The notes below the pieces were generated by a model, which ran no database searches, was not told the origin of the DNA, and worked only from the letters and a program-made list of their open reading frames with translations. Position numbers and translations under genes: made by a program. DNA of 64,000 nucleotides, taken from positions 24,432,501 to 24,496,500 of the forward strand of contig CATNEN010000001.1 in assembly GCA_950097015.1 (NCBI GenBank), given 5' to 3'. Positions 23,241 to 34,722 of the stretch are shown in pieces. Numbering within the stretch: the first letter of the stretch is position 1; every line of letters starts with the position of its first letter. Source of the stretch: Macrostomum hystrix (lineage: Eukaryota > Platyhelminthes > Macrostomidae).

Positions 23241-23744
23241 GTGCAGCATTCTTAGAAGCGTTGTGATAAATTACGATCCGTTTGCAAAATGACTGAATAC
23301 GCATAGTACGAGTAGATAGCTATTTAAACATTGAGTCAATTAGCTAACAAGCCCACGAAACAAATTATTTTTTTTCTGGTAATTATATTTATTCTGAAAT
23401 ACGCTTTAATCCACGATGTCAGTTGAAACTGAAGCAGTACATTGTGAACTATGTGAACTATATTGTGTAAATTCAAGCACCAAATAAACAATGCGAAAAA
23501 CGCATATAGAATTGTATAACATGTAAATGTAATATGCAGAATCAATTGATTGCTGATTCTTGCGAAACTATTAAAAGCGAGCATTTATAAAATAATATCT
23601 TGGACTAACCTAAGACTATAGCATTTAGCTTAGCTAAACAAGAATACAAAAATATGTTGAGAAAATATAATCTACGGACAAAGCCAGAACAAAACCAACA
23701 ATTATAAAACACGTGCTAGAACTATCAAGAGATATAGTAGACTG
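23241..23744. other. AT-rich spacer, no gene seen
   Basis: Between two minisatellites. Low GC, no domain-bearing frame, no splice pattern. Confidence 0.4.
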
Positions 23745-24450
23745 TGTGACCCGTGGGAGGACCAGGAGATGGTCTATGGCCCGTGGAAGGACCAGGAGAT
23801 GGTCTATGGCCCGTGGAAGGACCAGGAGATGGTCTATGGCCCGTGGAAGGACCAGGAGATGGTCTATGGCCCGTGGAAGGACCAGGAGATGGTCTATGGC
23901 CCGTGGAAGGACCAGGAGATGATCTATGGCCCGTGGAAGGACCAGGAGATGGGGTAGTCTATAGTCCATGGGAGGACCAGGAGATGGTCTATGGCCCGTG
24001 GAAGGACCAGGAGATCGGGTAGTCTATGGCCCGTGGAAGGACCAGGAGATGGGGTAGTCTATAGTCCATGGGAGGACCAGGAGTTGGTCTATGGCCCGTG
24101 GAAGGACCAGGAGATCGGGTAGTCTATGGCCCGTGGAAGGACCAGGAGATGGGGTAGTCTATAGTCCATGGGAGGACCAGGAGATGGTCTATGGCCCGTG
24201 GAAGGACCAGGGATGGGGTAGTCTATAGTCCATGGGAGGACCAGGAGATGTTCTATGGCCCGTGGAAGGACCAAGAGATGTTCTATGGCCCGTGGAAGGT
24301 CCAGGAGATGGTCTATGGCCCGTGGAAGGACCAGGAGATGGTCTATGGCCCGTAGAAGGACCAGGAGATGGGGTAGTCTATAGTCCATGGGAGGACTAGG
24401 AGATGGTCTATGGCCCGTGGAAGGACCAGGGTTGGGGTAGTCTATGATCC
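23745..24450. repeat. 30-bp intergenic minisatellite with higher-order variants
   Basis: Units of ggaccaggagatggtctatg plus gcccgtggaa, homogeneous at 23755-23940. A longer composite follows, containing ggggtagtctatagtccatg. All three plus frames stay open over the uniform part, which is a property of the 30-bp period and not evidence for a gene. Confidence 0.92.
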
Positions 24451-24540
24451 GTGGGAGGACTAGAAGATTAGGTTGTCAGCGGTCTATGGGACAACTTGGA
24501 GATGGATGGCCTGTGGGAGAATAGATAGGGCGTCTGCGAC

Positions 24541-25353
24541 TTACCCATTGGAGGACAAAAGTGGGGATTGAAGGGGTTGTGTGCCTATTGCAGCTACTTG
24601 GCTAGCAGTTGCTGCTGCAGTCTCACAGTTTGAGGCGAGCCTTACAAGCGACATCAGATCAAGTAGCTGGGACATTGAGGTCAGATGAGTAGATCTGGGA
24701 AATATGTGATCGCAGTACAACGCCAGGGATTTCAGATTGTCGTGGAAGACGGTCACCCGTAGCTGCCTGCTGACAACGATGCTGCTCTGTACAGCGGGAG
24801 ACGGCCCAGCCGAGATCAGCATGATGCTGAATGTATCGCCAGTGAGCAGCGTCACGAATCCGGGAGGCTTCAACTGGCAGGCCTCGAGTTTGTGCGGCAA
24901 TTGGTCAAACGATTGAATGGCATCGTCAAGGCTCTCCTCCTGCTGGTGCTGAGCATTCTCAGCCTCGTGACACCGCAGAACCTTGCCGGATCTGTGCTTA
25001 CTGGCTCTAGACAGCATGCTGGAGATGTCAAATATCGCAGGAACCGCATCCGGCTTCAGGCGCCGTTGGGACAGACTAGGGTTGCCGATGGCACCTTTGA
25101 CGCTCGCCATTTTCTTCCTTCTAGACATGTTGCTGTCCTGACTCTTAGTCACAAAGTCAGACTCTGAGAAGTGCAGCGAACAGACGCGAGTGTGCTTAGT
25201 TGGCTTAAATGTTGACTCTTTTAACAAATTTCTTAGCCATTTATTTAGGATATCCTTCTGCTTCGGAAATCTGTGAAACGACACGCCCTTAAATGATTGC
25301 TCGCTAGAGTCGTAGCCGGACCTACAGCCGTAAACTGTGCACTTGTAGGGCAT
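24541..25353 (-). CDS. THAP-domain protein
   Basis: A 270-aa single-exon frame starting MPYKCTVYGC. The THAP zinc finger (C2CH) is visible: C-x4-C at the start (CTVYGC), an internal FPKQKDILNKWLRNL with the conserved Pro and Trp, then CSLHF as the C-x2-H pair, and LKPDAVPAIF matching the usual end of the domain. THAP proteins bind DNA and many derive from P-element transposases; no catalytic domain follows here. The frame is open upstream to 25497, but MPYK is the start normal for the family. The large transposon lies only about 190 bp upstream of this ATG, so its original promoter region may be interrupted. The C-terminal half is not recognisable. Confidence 0.82.
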   Translation of the reverse strand: MPYKCTVYGCRSGYDSSEQSFKGVSFHRFPKQKDILNKWLRNLLKESTFKPTKHTRVCSLHFSESDFVTKSQDSNMSRRKKMASVKGAIGNPSLSQRRLKPDAVPAIFDISSMLSRASKHRSGKVLRCHEAENAQHQQEESLDDAIQSFDQLPHKLEACQLKPPGFVTLLTGDTFSIMLISAGPSPAVQSSIVVSRQLRVTVFHDNLKSLALYCDHIFPRSTHLTSMSQLLDLMSLVRLASNCETAAATASQVAAIGTQPLQSPLLSSNG

Positions 25354-25534
25354 GAGGTGAAGTTTAATATTGAAAAAAAGACTTAGGATCCTAAATGCAA
25401 GCGGAACCTTGATTTCTTTCAATCGGACTTTGAACTCAGTCCAGCTTTTTGTAATAGGAAGAAAATGTGACACTTCTGTAGCTCCAAAATGTGACACTTT
25501 TATGCGAACTCTTGTAGGGCCATAGACCCCATGC

Positions 25535-25542
25535 GTTTATTC
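25535..25542. repeat. Left target-site duplication
   Basis: gtttattc, identical to the octamer at 47886-47893 on the other side of the 22.3-kb element. Confidence 0.8.
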
Positions 25543-25548
25543 ATCTAA

Positions 25549-25630
25549 CGGCCGCCGGCTAGCCGACACTTCCACTAGTCAAAAAATACTCGGCTAGCCG
25601 GGTGATTCCACGTGGACCCACGGGGGGCTA
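25549..25630 (+). repeat. Left terminal inverted repeat
   Basis: Starts cggccgccggctagccgaca. The motif ggctagccg appears twice, at the tip and about 40 bp inside, separated by cttccactagtcaaaaaata. Such paired palindromic motifs could be transposase binding sites (inference). Confidence 0.9.
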
Positions 25631-25707
25631 GCCTTACTGGCGGTGGCCTTGGGGGAATTGCATTCCTAACCCACGTGCATGTAGTAAGAAACTATATAAA
25701 TAACTTA

Positions 25708-26641
25708 TTTCCAAACATATAGGGAAGCCATTTTTACGGCGTAGTGTAGAATAACTTCGACTAAGTAGCTCAATGAGATACATGAGATACATACATGACA
25801 AGGCCATTTTTCAAAAGAAACCAAACTAGAATCCTTGTCCCTAGAACTCAAAGAACTCGATATGGAAAACTCTTGCATAATGAATTATAGCTTTTTGGCT
25901 AGAACGGCAAGAACTATATACAACACAGGCATATATGCATTTTAGAAATGAAATAGATGACAGATTAATAGAAAGGAGGAATGAAAAGAAAAAATGACAA
26001 AAAGTGAAAAAGTTTTATTTCGTCAATTACAAAAATCAGTAGTGGTTGGTAATCGAGCTAGGGACCTTCCGCATGCGAGGATTCAGCGCTACTCAACAAT
26101 CTACACAGACTTAATACAAGTGAAGGGAAAAAATATTATTATACTGGCTGGCCATAACACTAGCCATTTCTAGACATTTCCAAACATATAGGGAAGCCAT
26201 TTTTACGGCGTAGTGTAGAATAACTTCGACTAAGTAGCTCAATGAGATACATGAGATACATACATGACAAAGCCATTTTTCAAAAGAAACCAAACTTGTC
26301 CCTAGAACTCGAAAGAACTCGAAGCAGTGGCGAACGAATTTCGTATATGGAAAACTCTTGCATAATGAATTATATCTTTTTGGCTAGAACGGCAAGAACT
26401 ATAATACAACACAGGCATATTATATGCATTTTAGAAATGAAATAGATGACAGATCAATAGAAAGGAGGAATGAAAAGAATAAATGACAAAAAGTGATAAG
26501 TTTTATTTCGTCAATTACAAAAATCAAATGTAATTGGTAATCGAGCTAGGGACCTTCCGCATGCGAGGATTCAGCGCTACTCAACAATCTACACGGACTT
26601 GATAGAAGTGAAGGGAAAAAATGTTATTATACTGGCTGGTA
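25708..26641 (-). repeat. Two direct copies of a 450-bp tRNA-like repeat
   Basis: 25708-26151 and 26177-26641 are near-identical, both beginning ccaaacatatagggaagcca. Each holds, on the minus strand, a tRNA-like head (gttgagtagcgctgaatcct, then ggtccctagctcgattacc). The second copy has short insertions (for example gaagcagtggcgaacgaatt). The opening of each copy overlaps the subterminal inverted motif of the element, so duplication may have involved the transposon end. Confidence 0.7.
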
Positions 26642-28010
26642 GAAAGCCCAACTTAAAAGTTCTTTATCGTTCTTAATCGTTCTTTCATTCTTATTTATTC
26701 TATACCGTAACAGTTGAACCTAAAATCTGTAATTTAGAAGATACAAGAGAGAATAAGTATACAATTATAAATATAGGAATGAATAAGTAGAAGCTAGGTA
26801 TGTAAGTATGCATAATTTAAAAATTTGGCGCGTTCCGATGCACAAGATTGAGATTCTAAATAGAGGAAGAGGGACTGTGTTTCGTACATTAATAAGGTAA
26901 TAGTTTGGTATCTTATCTCCCTCCCGAGTTCCGGCCAACAAATGAATTAGTAATGAATTTCGATTGCTAGGGACCATTGAAAGGTTACACGATCGATCAT
27001 AACCAATTGTGAATTATTTGATATTTTTTGTTTTCTGCAATCTAAATTCGAAATTTATTCATATACATTCTGTTTTTATTAAACGTTGCTTCATTTTGTG
27101 TTCATATGTGTTTATTTTGGTACGTCCCAATTCCTTCACGCAAACTAAACTCCCGGACGATAAAATGTTACGTAAACACGTTAAAACAAAACAAACGCTA
27201 AAAACAAAACGTAGAATTAGTAAAAAATCTCATTTTATTGCACAAAAATTAAAATTGCTTTAACAGTTTTTAGTTACAGACAAGCGCTTTATTGACTTGA
27301 AATTTAAATTTTAAATTACAGTTTTTGCGGTTGTTTTATTCCTATCCAATATTCTATCCTATTCTATTGTAGTATAACTGGGTTTGAAGGCCGCGAATTT
27401 AAACAGTTTTACTACAGCAATTTAACGTCTTCAGTTTACACGCCGCGCCGCGCCTTACACTTACAATCGATTGCAGCGCGCTTTTCAAACTGGTGCGATT
27501 ATATTTTAATTAGACAACGATTAAAATAATTTATAATTTATATTTGCATTATTTTCAAGGGTCATAAAAGTAGAAATTAATAACATAATAATGTTATTTG
27601 CAATCGCTATAGTTACTGTATAGCAACAATTAAATATTTAGCGCAATTTTAAAAGAACATTTCCAGCCGCACTACACTATGCTATCCTAAACCGATTAGG
27701 TTACTTGTGTTAATTATCTACTGATACTACTACTAGATAATAGATCGATTCTTAAATCTTTAATTTATTTTGAAGTCTCAGTCAAAAGCATTGCGATTTT
27801 TTTGTCGCAGCGCATTTTTATTGCAAAATAGTAAATATAAAGTTTCTAATTAATTTAGATTAAATCGTCAAATTAGCTATTTGTTAAGGTAAGTATGACT
27901 GTCAGTGCTTTCTATTCACTCATAGGCCCCTATTTTCCTTAAATATGTTGCCCGTAGTTGTATAGACAACTAATATAATTAATAATTTTTTATTAACCAT
28001 GCTTCCAGGG
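26642..28010. other. AT-rich interior of the transposon, no gene seen
   Basis: Open frames are short and of random composition. Nothing codon-like or splice-like is convincing. Confidence 0.4.
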
Positions 28011-28029
28011 CCTAGCTGTGTCCCATAGG

Positions 28030-28150
28030 AAGTGCTTATTCACATGGTCCTATGCTGATAATTTCAATTTTATCCACGTGGTCCTATGCTGATAATTTCA
28101 ATTTTATCCACGTGGTCCTATGCTTATAATTTCAATTTTATCCATATGAA
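28030..28150. repeat. 34-bp repeat, about three copies
   Basis: Copies of cacgtggtcctatgctgata followed by atttcaattttatc, the last one diverged. Confidence 0.85.
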
Positions 28151-28194
28151 TCCATGCTCAAAATTTATGCTTATCTGCTGGTGTTTTGTTTTGC

Positions 28195-28625
28195 AATCAG
28201 TCCTAAAAACAGACTGGCTGGCTGCCTATATCGATCACCCTCAAACTGCAGCCAATTAAACCTGCCACAGAAAATGAATTCCACTGAGCAATGTAGAGAG
28301 CCTGGCACTTGCTGTCACAGCTAAGACCTGTGATTTCCTTTGGCAAATCAAAATCCCTCTGGGCTTTGAGACAGACAGACCCATCAATTGAAAAGGCAAG
28401 AATCTCATAACTTTAGTCTCCATGTAAAACGGAACAAAAAGGGAGCCTCACAGTGATATCACCTGCACAATTCTCTCTCACTAGCTGGCCTGAAGAATCA
28501 GCAACAAAAGTTTTAGTGTTGGAGCACAATGCAATAAATCTAGGATTGCCTAGACTTTCCAGCTCACCAGACTGGAATAAACATAATCCAACAATCATAT
28601 GTACAAAAACATTCAAGACACAATA
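28195..28625 (-). pseudogene. NHL-repeat-like gene fragment
   Basis: The minus strand reads FQSGELESLGNP followed by ALCSNTKTFVADSSGQLV, then after a frame break near 28420 ILAFSIDGSVCLKAQRDFDL and PKEITGLSCDSKCQALYIA. This alternation (vFs.dG...P.gi..d..g..yvad) is that of NHL beta-propeller repeats, found for example in TRIM-type proteins. No start or complete propeller is present. It looks like a captured or decayed host fragment inside the transposon; assignment rests on pattern only. Confidence 0.45.
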
Positions 28626-28639
28626 GTTTTGATGACTAT

Positions 28640-29135
28640 AGTTGGTTGTAGTGTCTCAAACAAACTTTTCTTGTACAACACTTAAGCATGCAGATAACGC
28701 CTATGCCATATCTATCCATAGTGTGGATCATGTAGTGCAGACAAGAATTTTCCTGTGTGTATTTTCAGAAGTGGCATGCAGTGGTGTACAAATTGGTCAG
28801 TGGCCTGCATAATGCACACTACATAATTACACTGGCATGGCAATGTTGCCAATGCATTTATGCATGCAGCAAAAAACATATTCAACTTTTTTTTAAATCT
28901 ATTGTATATTAACAGTATAAATAGAGAAACAAAAATTAACATTTGTCTCCACTTGATTTGTGTTGCCTATGGATGAGTTAGCTCTATGTAGCAATGTATG
29001 CAGTGCGCTGCACGTGGCCTACATCTTGAATGTGCATTGACTTCCAAATTGCAGGTACTGCTTGACTGTTTTCACCTGCCTGTGACCAGTCACTTTACAG
29101 ATATTGGCATTTGAGTAACCAACATCAGAAAACTC
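28640..29135. other. Transposon interior, no gene seen
   Basis: AT-rich, with short repeated tgcatgcag-like words. No supported feature. Confidence 0.35.
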
Positions 29136-29138
29136 CTT

Positions 29139-29310
29139 GCAGAGCTATTGCTGCGGCTGCCTCATGGAATGGTTGGAGCAGCAAATCAAACATGTCGACA
29201 CCGGTGACGCCCATCTGAAGTGGTCCCAGACCCTCTGACTTGGCCACCAGCTGGAACACGTCCATGGCGGCAAGAAGGTCGCTGCTGTTAGCGGCCTGAT
29301 TATGCGAACA
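29139..29310 (-). pseudogene. Methyltransferase-like fragment, copy 1
   Basis: About 170 bp closely matching 38680-38850. The minus strand reads SSDLLAAMDVFQLVAKSEGL and then GPLQMGVTGVDMFDLLLQPF followed by HEAAAA, with no stop in the shared part. The glycine-rich SAM motif seen in copy 2 is missing here, where the sequence changes to unrelated DNA. GC-rich codon use contrasts with the AT-rich surroundings, suggesting capture from a host gene. Confidence 0.55.
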
Positions 29311-29529
29311 TCCGATGGGATTCCAATTGCTCTAACAGACATTTGACATTGTTCTAAAATAAGAAAATGCAATGAAATTTACAGAATTTTATCATGTAGT
29401 CTAAAAATTTACTGCAACATGCTAACAAAATATGTGTTAAATTATATTCACCTCATTGAAATTGGAAGGAAATCCATGGAAGTAAAGATGAAAATTTTCA
29501 AAGTCGTTTCTGAAATATTTGTTTTTATA

Positions 29530-30545
29530 CGTAGGGTGTCCCAGAAATAGCGGGAAAAATCGATGCACAGGCAAACTGGTGCAACATAGTTTATTGAAAC
29601 TTACGTCACTGATATATAAACATTCAGCAGTTCTAATGCTTTTTAAATCAAGTAAATATGTCAACTCATTAAAAAGTTTTAGCTAAAATTAGAACAAGGG
29701 GTAAGGGGTAGAGTTACACCAAGTCAAGGCCAGCGGAATCGGTCACGCAGCATCGCCATTGCTGACCTACTTCTTTGACTTAGCGGCAGGGAGCCTCCAT
29801 GACAGACGCAGCGAGGAGGCGGCCGGTGCCGCCCATATCGCTAACCCCTGGCAGCATCGCCATCGCCGTCGACTGACGACTTTTCGACGAAGTCCCCCTT
29901 AGCTCGCAGCACTTAGTCCATCGCGTGAGAAGCGCATTGATGGCATCTGCATAAGCTCGACGCGGAATTTCGTGCAGCAGAACCCGCCTGAATTCACCTT
30001 CCAAGTTGTCGCGATGGTCAAAGATGCGCCCCCGCAGGTGCTTCTTTAACTGAGGGAAAATTGCGTAGTCGCAAGGAGCTAAGTCTGGTGAGTAGGGTGG
30101 GTGCGCAAGCAGATCAAAATTGAGTTCGTTGATACGATCAAGCGTTTTCTTGGCCGTGTGAGGTCGAGCGTTGTCGTGCAACAGGAGGTGAGGCTTCATC
30201 GCAGCCCTGCGCTTGTTGCGGATGTCTGATTTCATCTTAGTCAGCGTCTCCGTGTACCGGTCCGAGTTAACCGTGCTGTTAGGCCCAAGGAAGTCGATGG
30301 TCAGGGTTAGACCCAGAAGGGTCAGGTCAACCTTCTTGATCGAAGAAAAGGGTCAGCATGATCTTCTTGCAGTGCTGGTCTCGCTTCGCTTTCACAGGTG
30401 GATCTGAACCCTTCAACGCCCACACCTTGCTTTCTGCTTGGTCTCAGGGTCAAAGTGCGGTATCCAGGTTTCATTGCCGGTCACCAGATAGGGTGTATCT
30501 GGTATTCGCTCGTATTTTAAGCGAATTTTTTTGAAGTTCTGTAAA
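29530..30545 (-). pseudogene. Mariner-type transposase remnant
   Basis: The intact part at 29780-30235 reads LLHDNARPHTA and HPPYSPDLAPCDYAIFPQLK, the hallmark of the mariner (DD34D) C-terminal half. Farther upstream on the minus strand, 30240-30540 gives WIPHFDPETK and ALKGSDPPVKAKRDQHCKKI in shifted frames. The left end has gggtgtcccagaaatagcgg, like a mariner terminus; no matching right end was found. It is frameshifted and truncated, and nested in the larger transposon. Confidence 0.85.
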
Positions 30546-31262
30546 TTCTGTAAATTACCGAACTAGGCTACAACAAGCAAAAACAATTACAGTTTAGCAT
30601 ATGATAGCTGCCTAAATTCCTGATGTACATAAATATATATCTCGGCTCCATTAGTAAAAAAACACTAACCTGGCAGTTCAATCGCCCAACAGGCTACCTT
30701 CTGCCGCATTCATTTGAGCTGAAATTGGTAGGGATATTATACTCAAATCGCCAGAAGTATAATATCGCCAACTTAAATACTAACGTTAGTTTCCCTTTTG
30801 ATTAGTCAAGATTAGTAAACATAGAAGCACAGCCGTTAATTGGCTGCGAACTTTTAATATCTGATTCAATATTGGGAACACTTTGAACTGCAGACTTCAC
30901 CTCTAAGTTGTTTAAAGTACTTATTGGTCTCAGTTGCTGCAAGCTGTTGAAACATGGCACAATGATTTCAACCGCTACAACATATTGAACAGAAACTACT
31001 TAAAAATAAATGAAAACGAAAAGTAATAAATTCCAGATCTACCTATCAATCAGACGAGCCAAGAGCTTTCACCTTTAAAGGCATTTTCCGGTAGATTATT
31101 TAACTCTTAGTCGTTATGATTATATTATTATATATTTTGCGGTGCCCTAAAGTAGTGGATACAAATAATAAGGATTCAAATAGTCCTGGTCAAACATGAT
31201 ATTTGTTGCATTATTAAACTTCATTAAATCAAATTAAAGTAAGTACATTTTACTTATTTCAG
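30546..31262. other. Upstream region of the KDZ transposase
   Basis: AT-rich. The sequence just before the transposase ATG (tacttatttcag|ATG) looks like a 3' splice site, so a non-coding first exon may lie in this stretch. Confidence 0.45.
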
Positions 31263-33942
31263 ATGTACCGTTTTAAAACCCTGAAGAAAACACGCAAGGT
31301 AACTTACGTTTCTGGCCTGCGTGGACGACCAAGATCAACAAAATACTCTGCCGGTAAAGACTGTTGGAATCAACATAGTGCTAAATCTGCAGTTCAAAAC
31401 ACTTCTGGCACGTCCAGTTCTGTTTTTCAAGAAGCAGATTTCGACTTTGAAAGTTCGTCCGATTGCTTTATCGAGTGGGAAAATTATGATTCATTTGTTG
31501 AAAATTGTTCACCGAGTTATCGGAAGTCATTTATTTTGAGCCAGTGCATACGCTGCCGAGAAAACCAAGGTATTTTTCGCTGTATAACCTGTAACGTGGA
31601 TCTATGTGCTGACTGCAAGGAAGTAACTCATGGAGATTTCGTTGCTCATAAATTTCTACTCTGGAATGTAAGCAAACCTACATATATTTAGTGATCTTTA
31701 GCTCATAAGTGCACTTTTTTAAACGAAACAAGAAAAAAAGATCTCAACAGCAATTTTAGCAATCTATGCCAATCAAAAATGTAAACTAAAATGTAACTTC
31801 CTCCCGCAGATCGATCTACTGATGTTTAGTGAGGAAACTTCCGGGGCAGCCATATCTTTTCCAAAACTTTACTGCTGTAATGACTGTGCGAGAGGCAAAG
31901 TATTTAATGCAGCGAGCAACGTGCAGTTAATTAACATAACCGGAAGCGTCCAGGCAAAAGTTTTTACATGTGCAGCATGCGACACCTGTTGTGCTTTGCT
32001 GTCTCAGGGCTACTTCCCTGCAACGGCTTCATCAGATGGCGAATGTTTAACTTTTTTTTTCCTTTAGTTTCCTTTCACTTCTTGATTCAATGTGCATGGA
32101 TGGACAGTTGCCTATGCATAGAGCAATTCACTCATTCTTTAAGGGCACAGTCGTGGGACAAGGTTGCTGGAGTCCAGACTTAGCGAAGAGTGTCTACCAA
32201 CGTATTCAGCGGTACGGTGTACTTTTGCGCTTTCGCGAGTTGCAAAACCATAATTCATGTTGGCCAAAAACATGCCTAAGTTGCCCAGAAAAAAACTCTA
32301 AACGCAAGACTGTTCTATGTGGTGATGGTCTCTTCGGTTGGCAGCAATTTGCAGCGTCGGGTGGAAAGCAGAAGGATTTACCAGGTGATGGTCGTATTTT
32401 GCCTGAACCTCTTATTTACGTAGATGGAAATTCTCAACAAGGTTCTACTGTCCATCATCCTGAGCCTGACAGTTGTCCTAACTGGAGAGCTGGTAGTACA
32501 ACTAAAGAGACCTCGAGAGGTGCCTCACGGAACAACGTCTATGGATTCTTTGGTCTGTTCTGCAGACACAATAGGCTTGTGACAGGGTGTAATATAAATA
32601 CTCCAGGAGAGCGTCTTTGCTATCCAGAGGAATGCCTGCTTCATTATTTAAAAACGACGCCAGTGTCAAAGCATCTACTGTTTATTTATGACGTTGGTGA
32701 GTAATCCGATTTAACATGCGTACAGTTTAAATCATATCATTATAATTCATACTTCGTGCAAAATATTTTTAACAGTTTTCCAAAAAATATTGAAAGTGGC
32801 ATAAAAAGTTTTCTTGCTCGAATATACTCGAAATCGTTTCAATTTCAGGTTGTCGTGTCTCCAATCGGGTCAAGTCTATCGTTGCACAGTCCGGGGCTGA
32901 TGTCCATAGCAGCATGTGTGCTGTTAATGCGTTTCACGTCCTTGGACATAAAACTAGCTGTCAGCTGAATTTATCCGTACGCGTTACTCCGGGAGCTGGC
33001 TTGTGTGACGGTGAGCATTCTGAACGAGCCTGGGCTGCCTTAAGACCGTATGGAAAGTTTTTTAAGTACATGCGGAATGATCGGAGGACAATGTCCATAT
33101 CCCATATTTTACACAATTTCAATGCTCAACAACTTTTAAATGCACATGTGTGGTTTGCGCAAAGGTTGAAATTGATTACAACTACCTCTACAGCAATAAA
33201 AAACGAAATTCAAGCTCTAATGCATGAAATGGCTGTCTTAAAAAATTCTGGTTGTATTGACACTCGCTTTGACGTATCGGATGAGCAGATTCTGGTCTTA
33301 GGCCAGCAATGGCATATGGAATCAATTTCGGGTCACGCCTCTCTTGAAGAAGATACGCTGGGCTCTTTAAGGTCAGTTGCCACTCAAAGAATATATTGGC
33401 TTAGAGAACTTGGTACTTCCACAGGTCAAAGTCGAACAAAAAGTTGTGCTCGTAGAGTTTTTAGTCTAACTTCGGAAATGCAGAAACTCTATTCCAAATT
33501 GCCACAAAACTATAGACCAACTTTTACAGAACTTCAAAACCCTAAGCATAGCTTCTATTCCGGAATTGCTAAAAACGATTTTACAGGAAGCTTTCGTAGA
33601 CGCGCCATTGACGTAAGTCATAAAAAAGAGAGGCTTGATGAGGAAAAAAACTTTCTTTTTGATGAATGGCGTGATATTCAGAAGCGTATTCAAGAGCATT
33701 GTATAACTTTAGAAGGTCAACCAGGTCTACCGGCACACTTTCACCGACTGTTTCAGATTATTTACCGGCAAATTGAAAGTGTCCCTATAGCAATGCTCTC
33801 AGTCAACCAAGACTCAATCCAAAGTTTAACTCCCACGGTTGACAGTTTAGACAAAAATGATTCTAACGAACGACTGGACGATCTAGATAACTCATTCAAT
33901 TCAGCATCAGATGATTCTGATGATGACGAGACCGCGTGTTAA
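31263..33942 (+). CDS. KDZ-family (Zisupton-like) transposase, apparent frameshift
   Basis: Exons 31263-31667, 31810-32696 and 32849-33942, with good GT-AG junctions. The N-terminal region carries cysteine clusters (CIRCRENQ, CITCNVDLCADC, then YCCNDC and CAACDTCC), like the Cys-rich domain found with KDZ transposases. The RNase H-type core is recognisable: VLCGDGLFGWQQ (candidate first Asp), VYGFFGLFCRH, LLFIYDVGCR rejoined across the second intron (second Asp), FHVLGHKTSCQLN, and CDGEHSERAWAAL (candidate Glu). The C-terminus is acidic. At the T run 32052-32060 the frame shifts between YFPATASSDGEC and LLDSMCMDGQLPMHR and no splice site rescues it. So this is a recent mutation, a sequencing error, or an unusual intron. 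It should cut and join element ends in the nucleus. Confidence 0.85.
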
Positions 33943-34022
33943 ATATATATTAGCAGCTAAGTGCATCAAACCAAAAAGTCTCATAATATTTAAGTCAAAA
34001 TGCAACACTTTACTATTAAGTA

Positions 34023-34722
34023 TCTGCTATCTGACACAAAAAAATGCTGGGACTGTCAATGTGCATTCATTGCTTTGACATTTTTCCCTCTGCAAAAAAC
34101 TAATGCTGGGATTGTCAATGTGCATTCATTGCTTTGACATTTTTCCCTCTGCAAAAAACTAATGCTGGGATTGTCAATGTGCATTCATTGCTTTGACATT
34201 TTCCCTCTGCATAAAACTAATGCTGGGATTGTCAATGTGCATTCATTGCTTTGACATTTTTCCCTCTGCATAAAACTAATGCTGGGATTGTCAATGGGCA
34301 TTCATTGCTTTGACATTTTTCCCTCTGCATAAAACTAATGCTGGGATTGTCAATGGGCATTCATTGCTTTGACATTTTTCCCTCTGCATAAAACTAATGC
34401 TGGGATTGTCAATGTGCATTCATTGCTTTGACATTTTTCCCTCTGCATAAAACTAATGCTGGGATTGTCAATGTGCATTCATTGCTTTGACATTTTCCCT
34501 CTGCATAAAACTAATGCTGGGATTGTCAATGTGCATTCATTGCTTTGACATTTTTCCCTCTGCATAAAACTAATGCTGGGATTGTCAATGTGCATTCATT
34601 GCTTTGACATTTTCCCTCTGCATTTGTCAGATAAATTTTTCTTTCACGAACGTGACGCGCCTCATCGTGGCGTGAAAGTGAACAGTGCGCGTTTCAATCT
34701 TTTGCACTGGCCAAGACGTCAC
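34023..34722 (+). repeat. Left arm of internal inverted repeat (59-bp units plus 100-bp core)
   Basis: About ten copies of a 59-bp unit (aatgctgggattgtcaatgt...), then 34623-34722, a unique block containing cacgaacgtgacgcgcctca. The block and array recur reversed at 42484-42871; the 100-bp core differs at about one base. The arm starts about 80 bp after the transposase stop. Tandem repeats within inverted arms recall foldback elements. Confidence 0.9.

Noticed and set aside
23713-24388. ORFs of 69-99 aa in the 30-bp array
   Set aside because: They are by-products of a period divisible by three, present in three frames simultaneously.
24541-25353. THAP gene as part of the 22.3-kb transposon
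   Set aside because: It lies outside the inverted terminus and the target duplication, and it has no catalytic domain.
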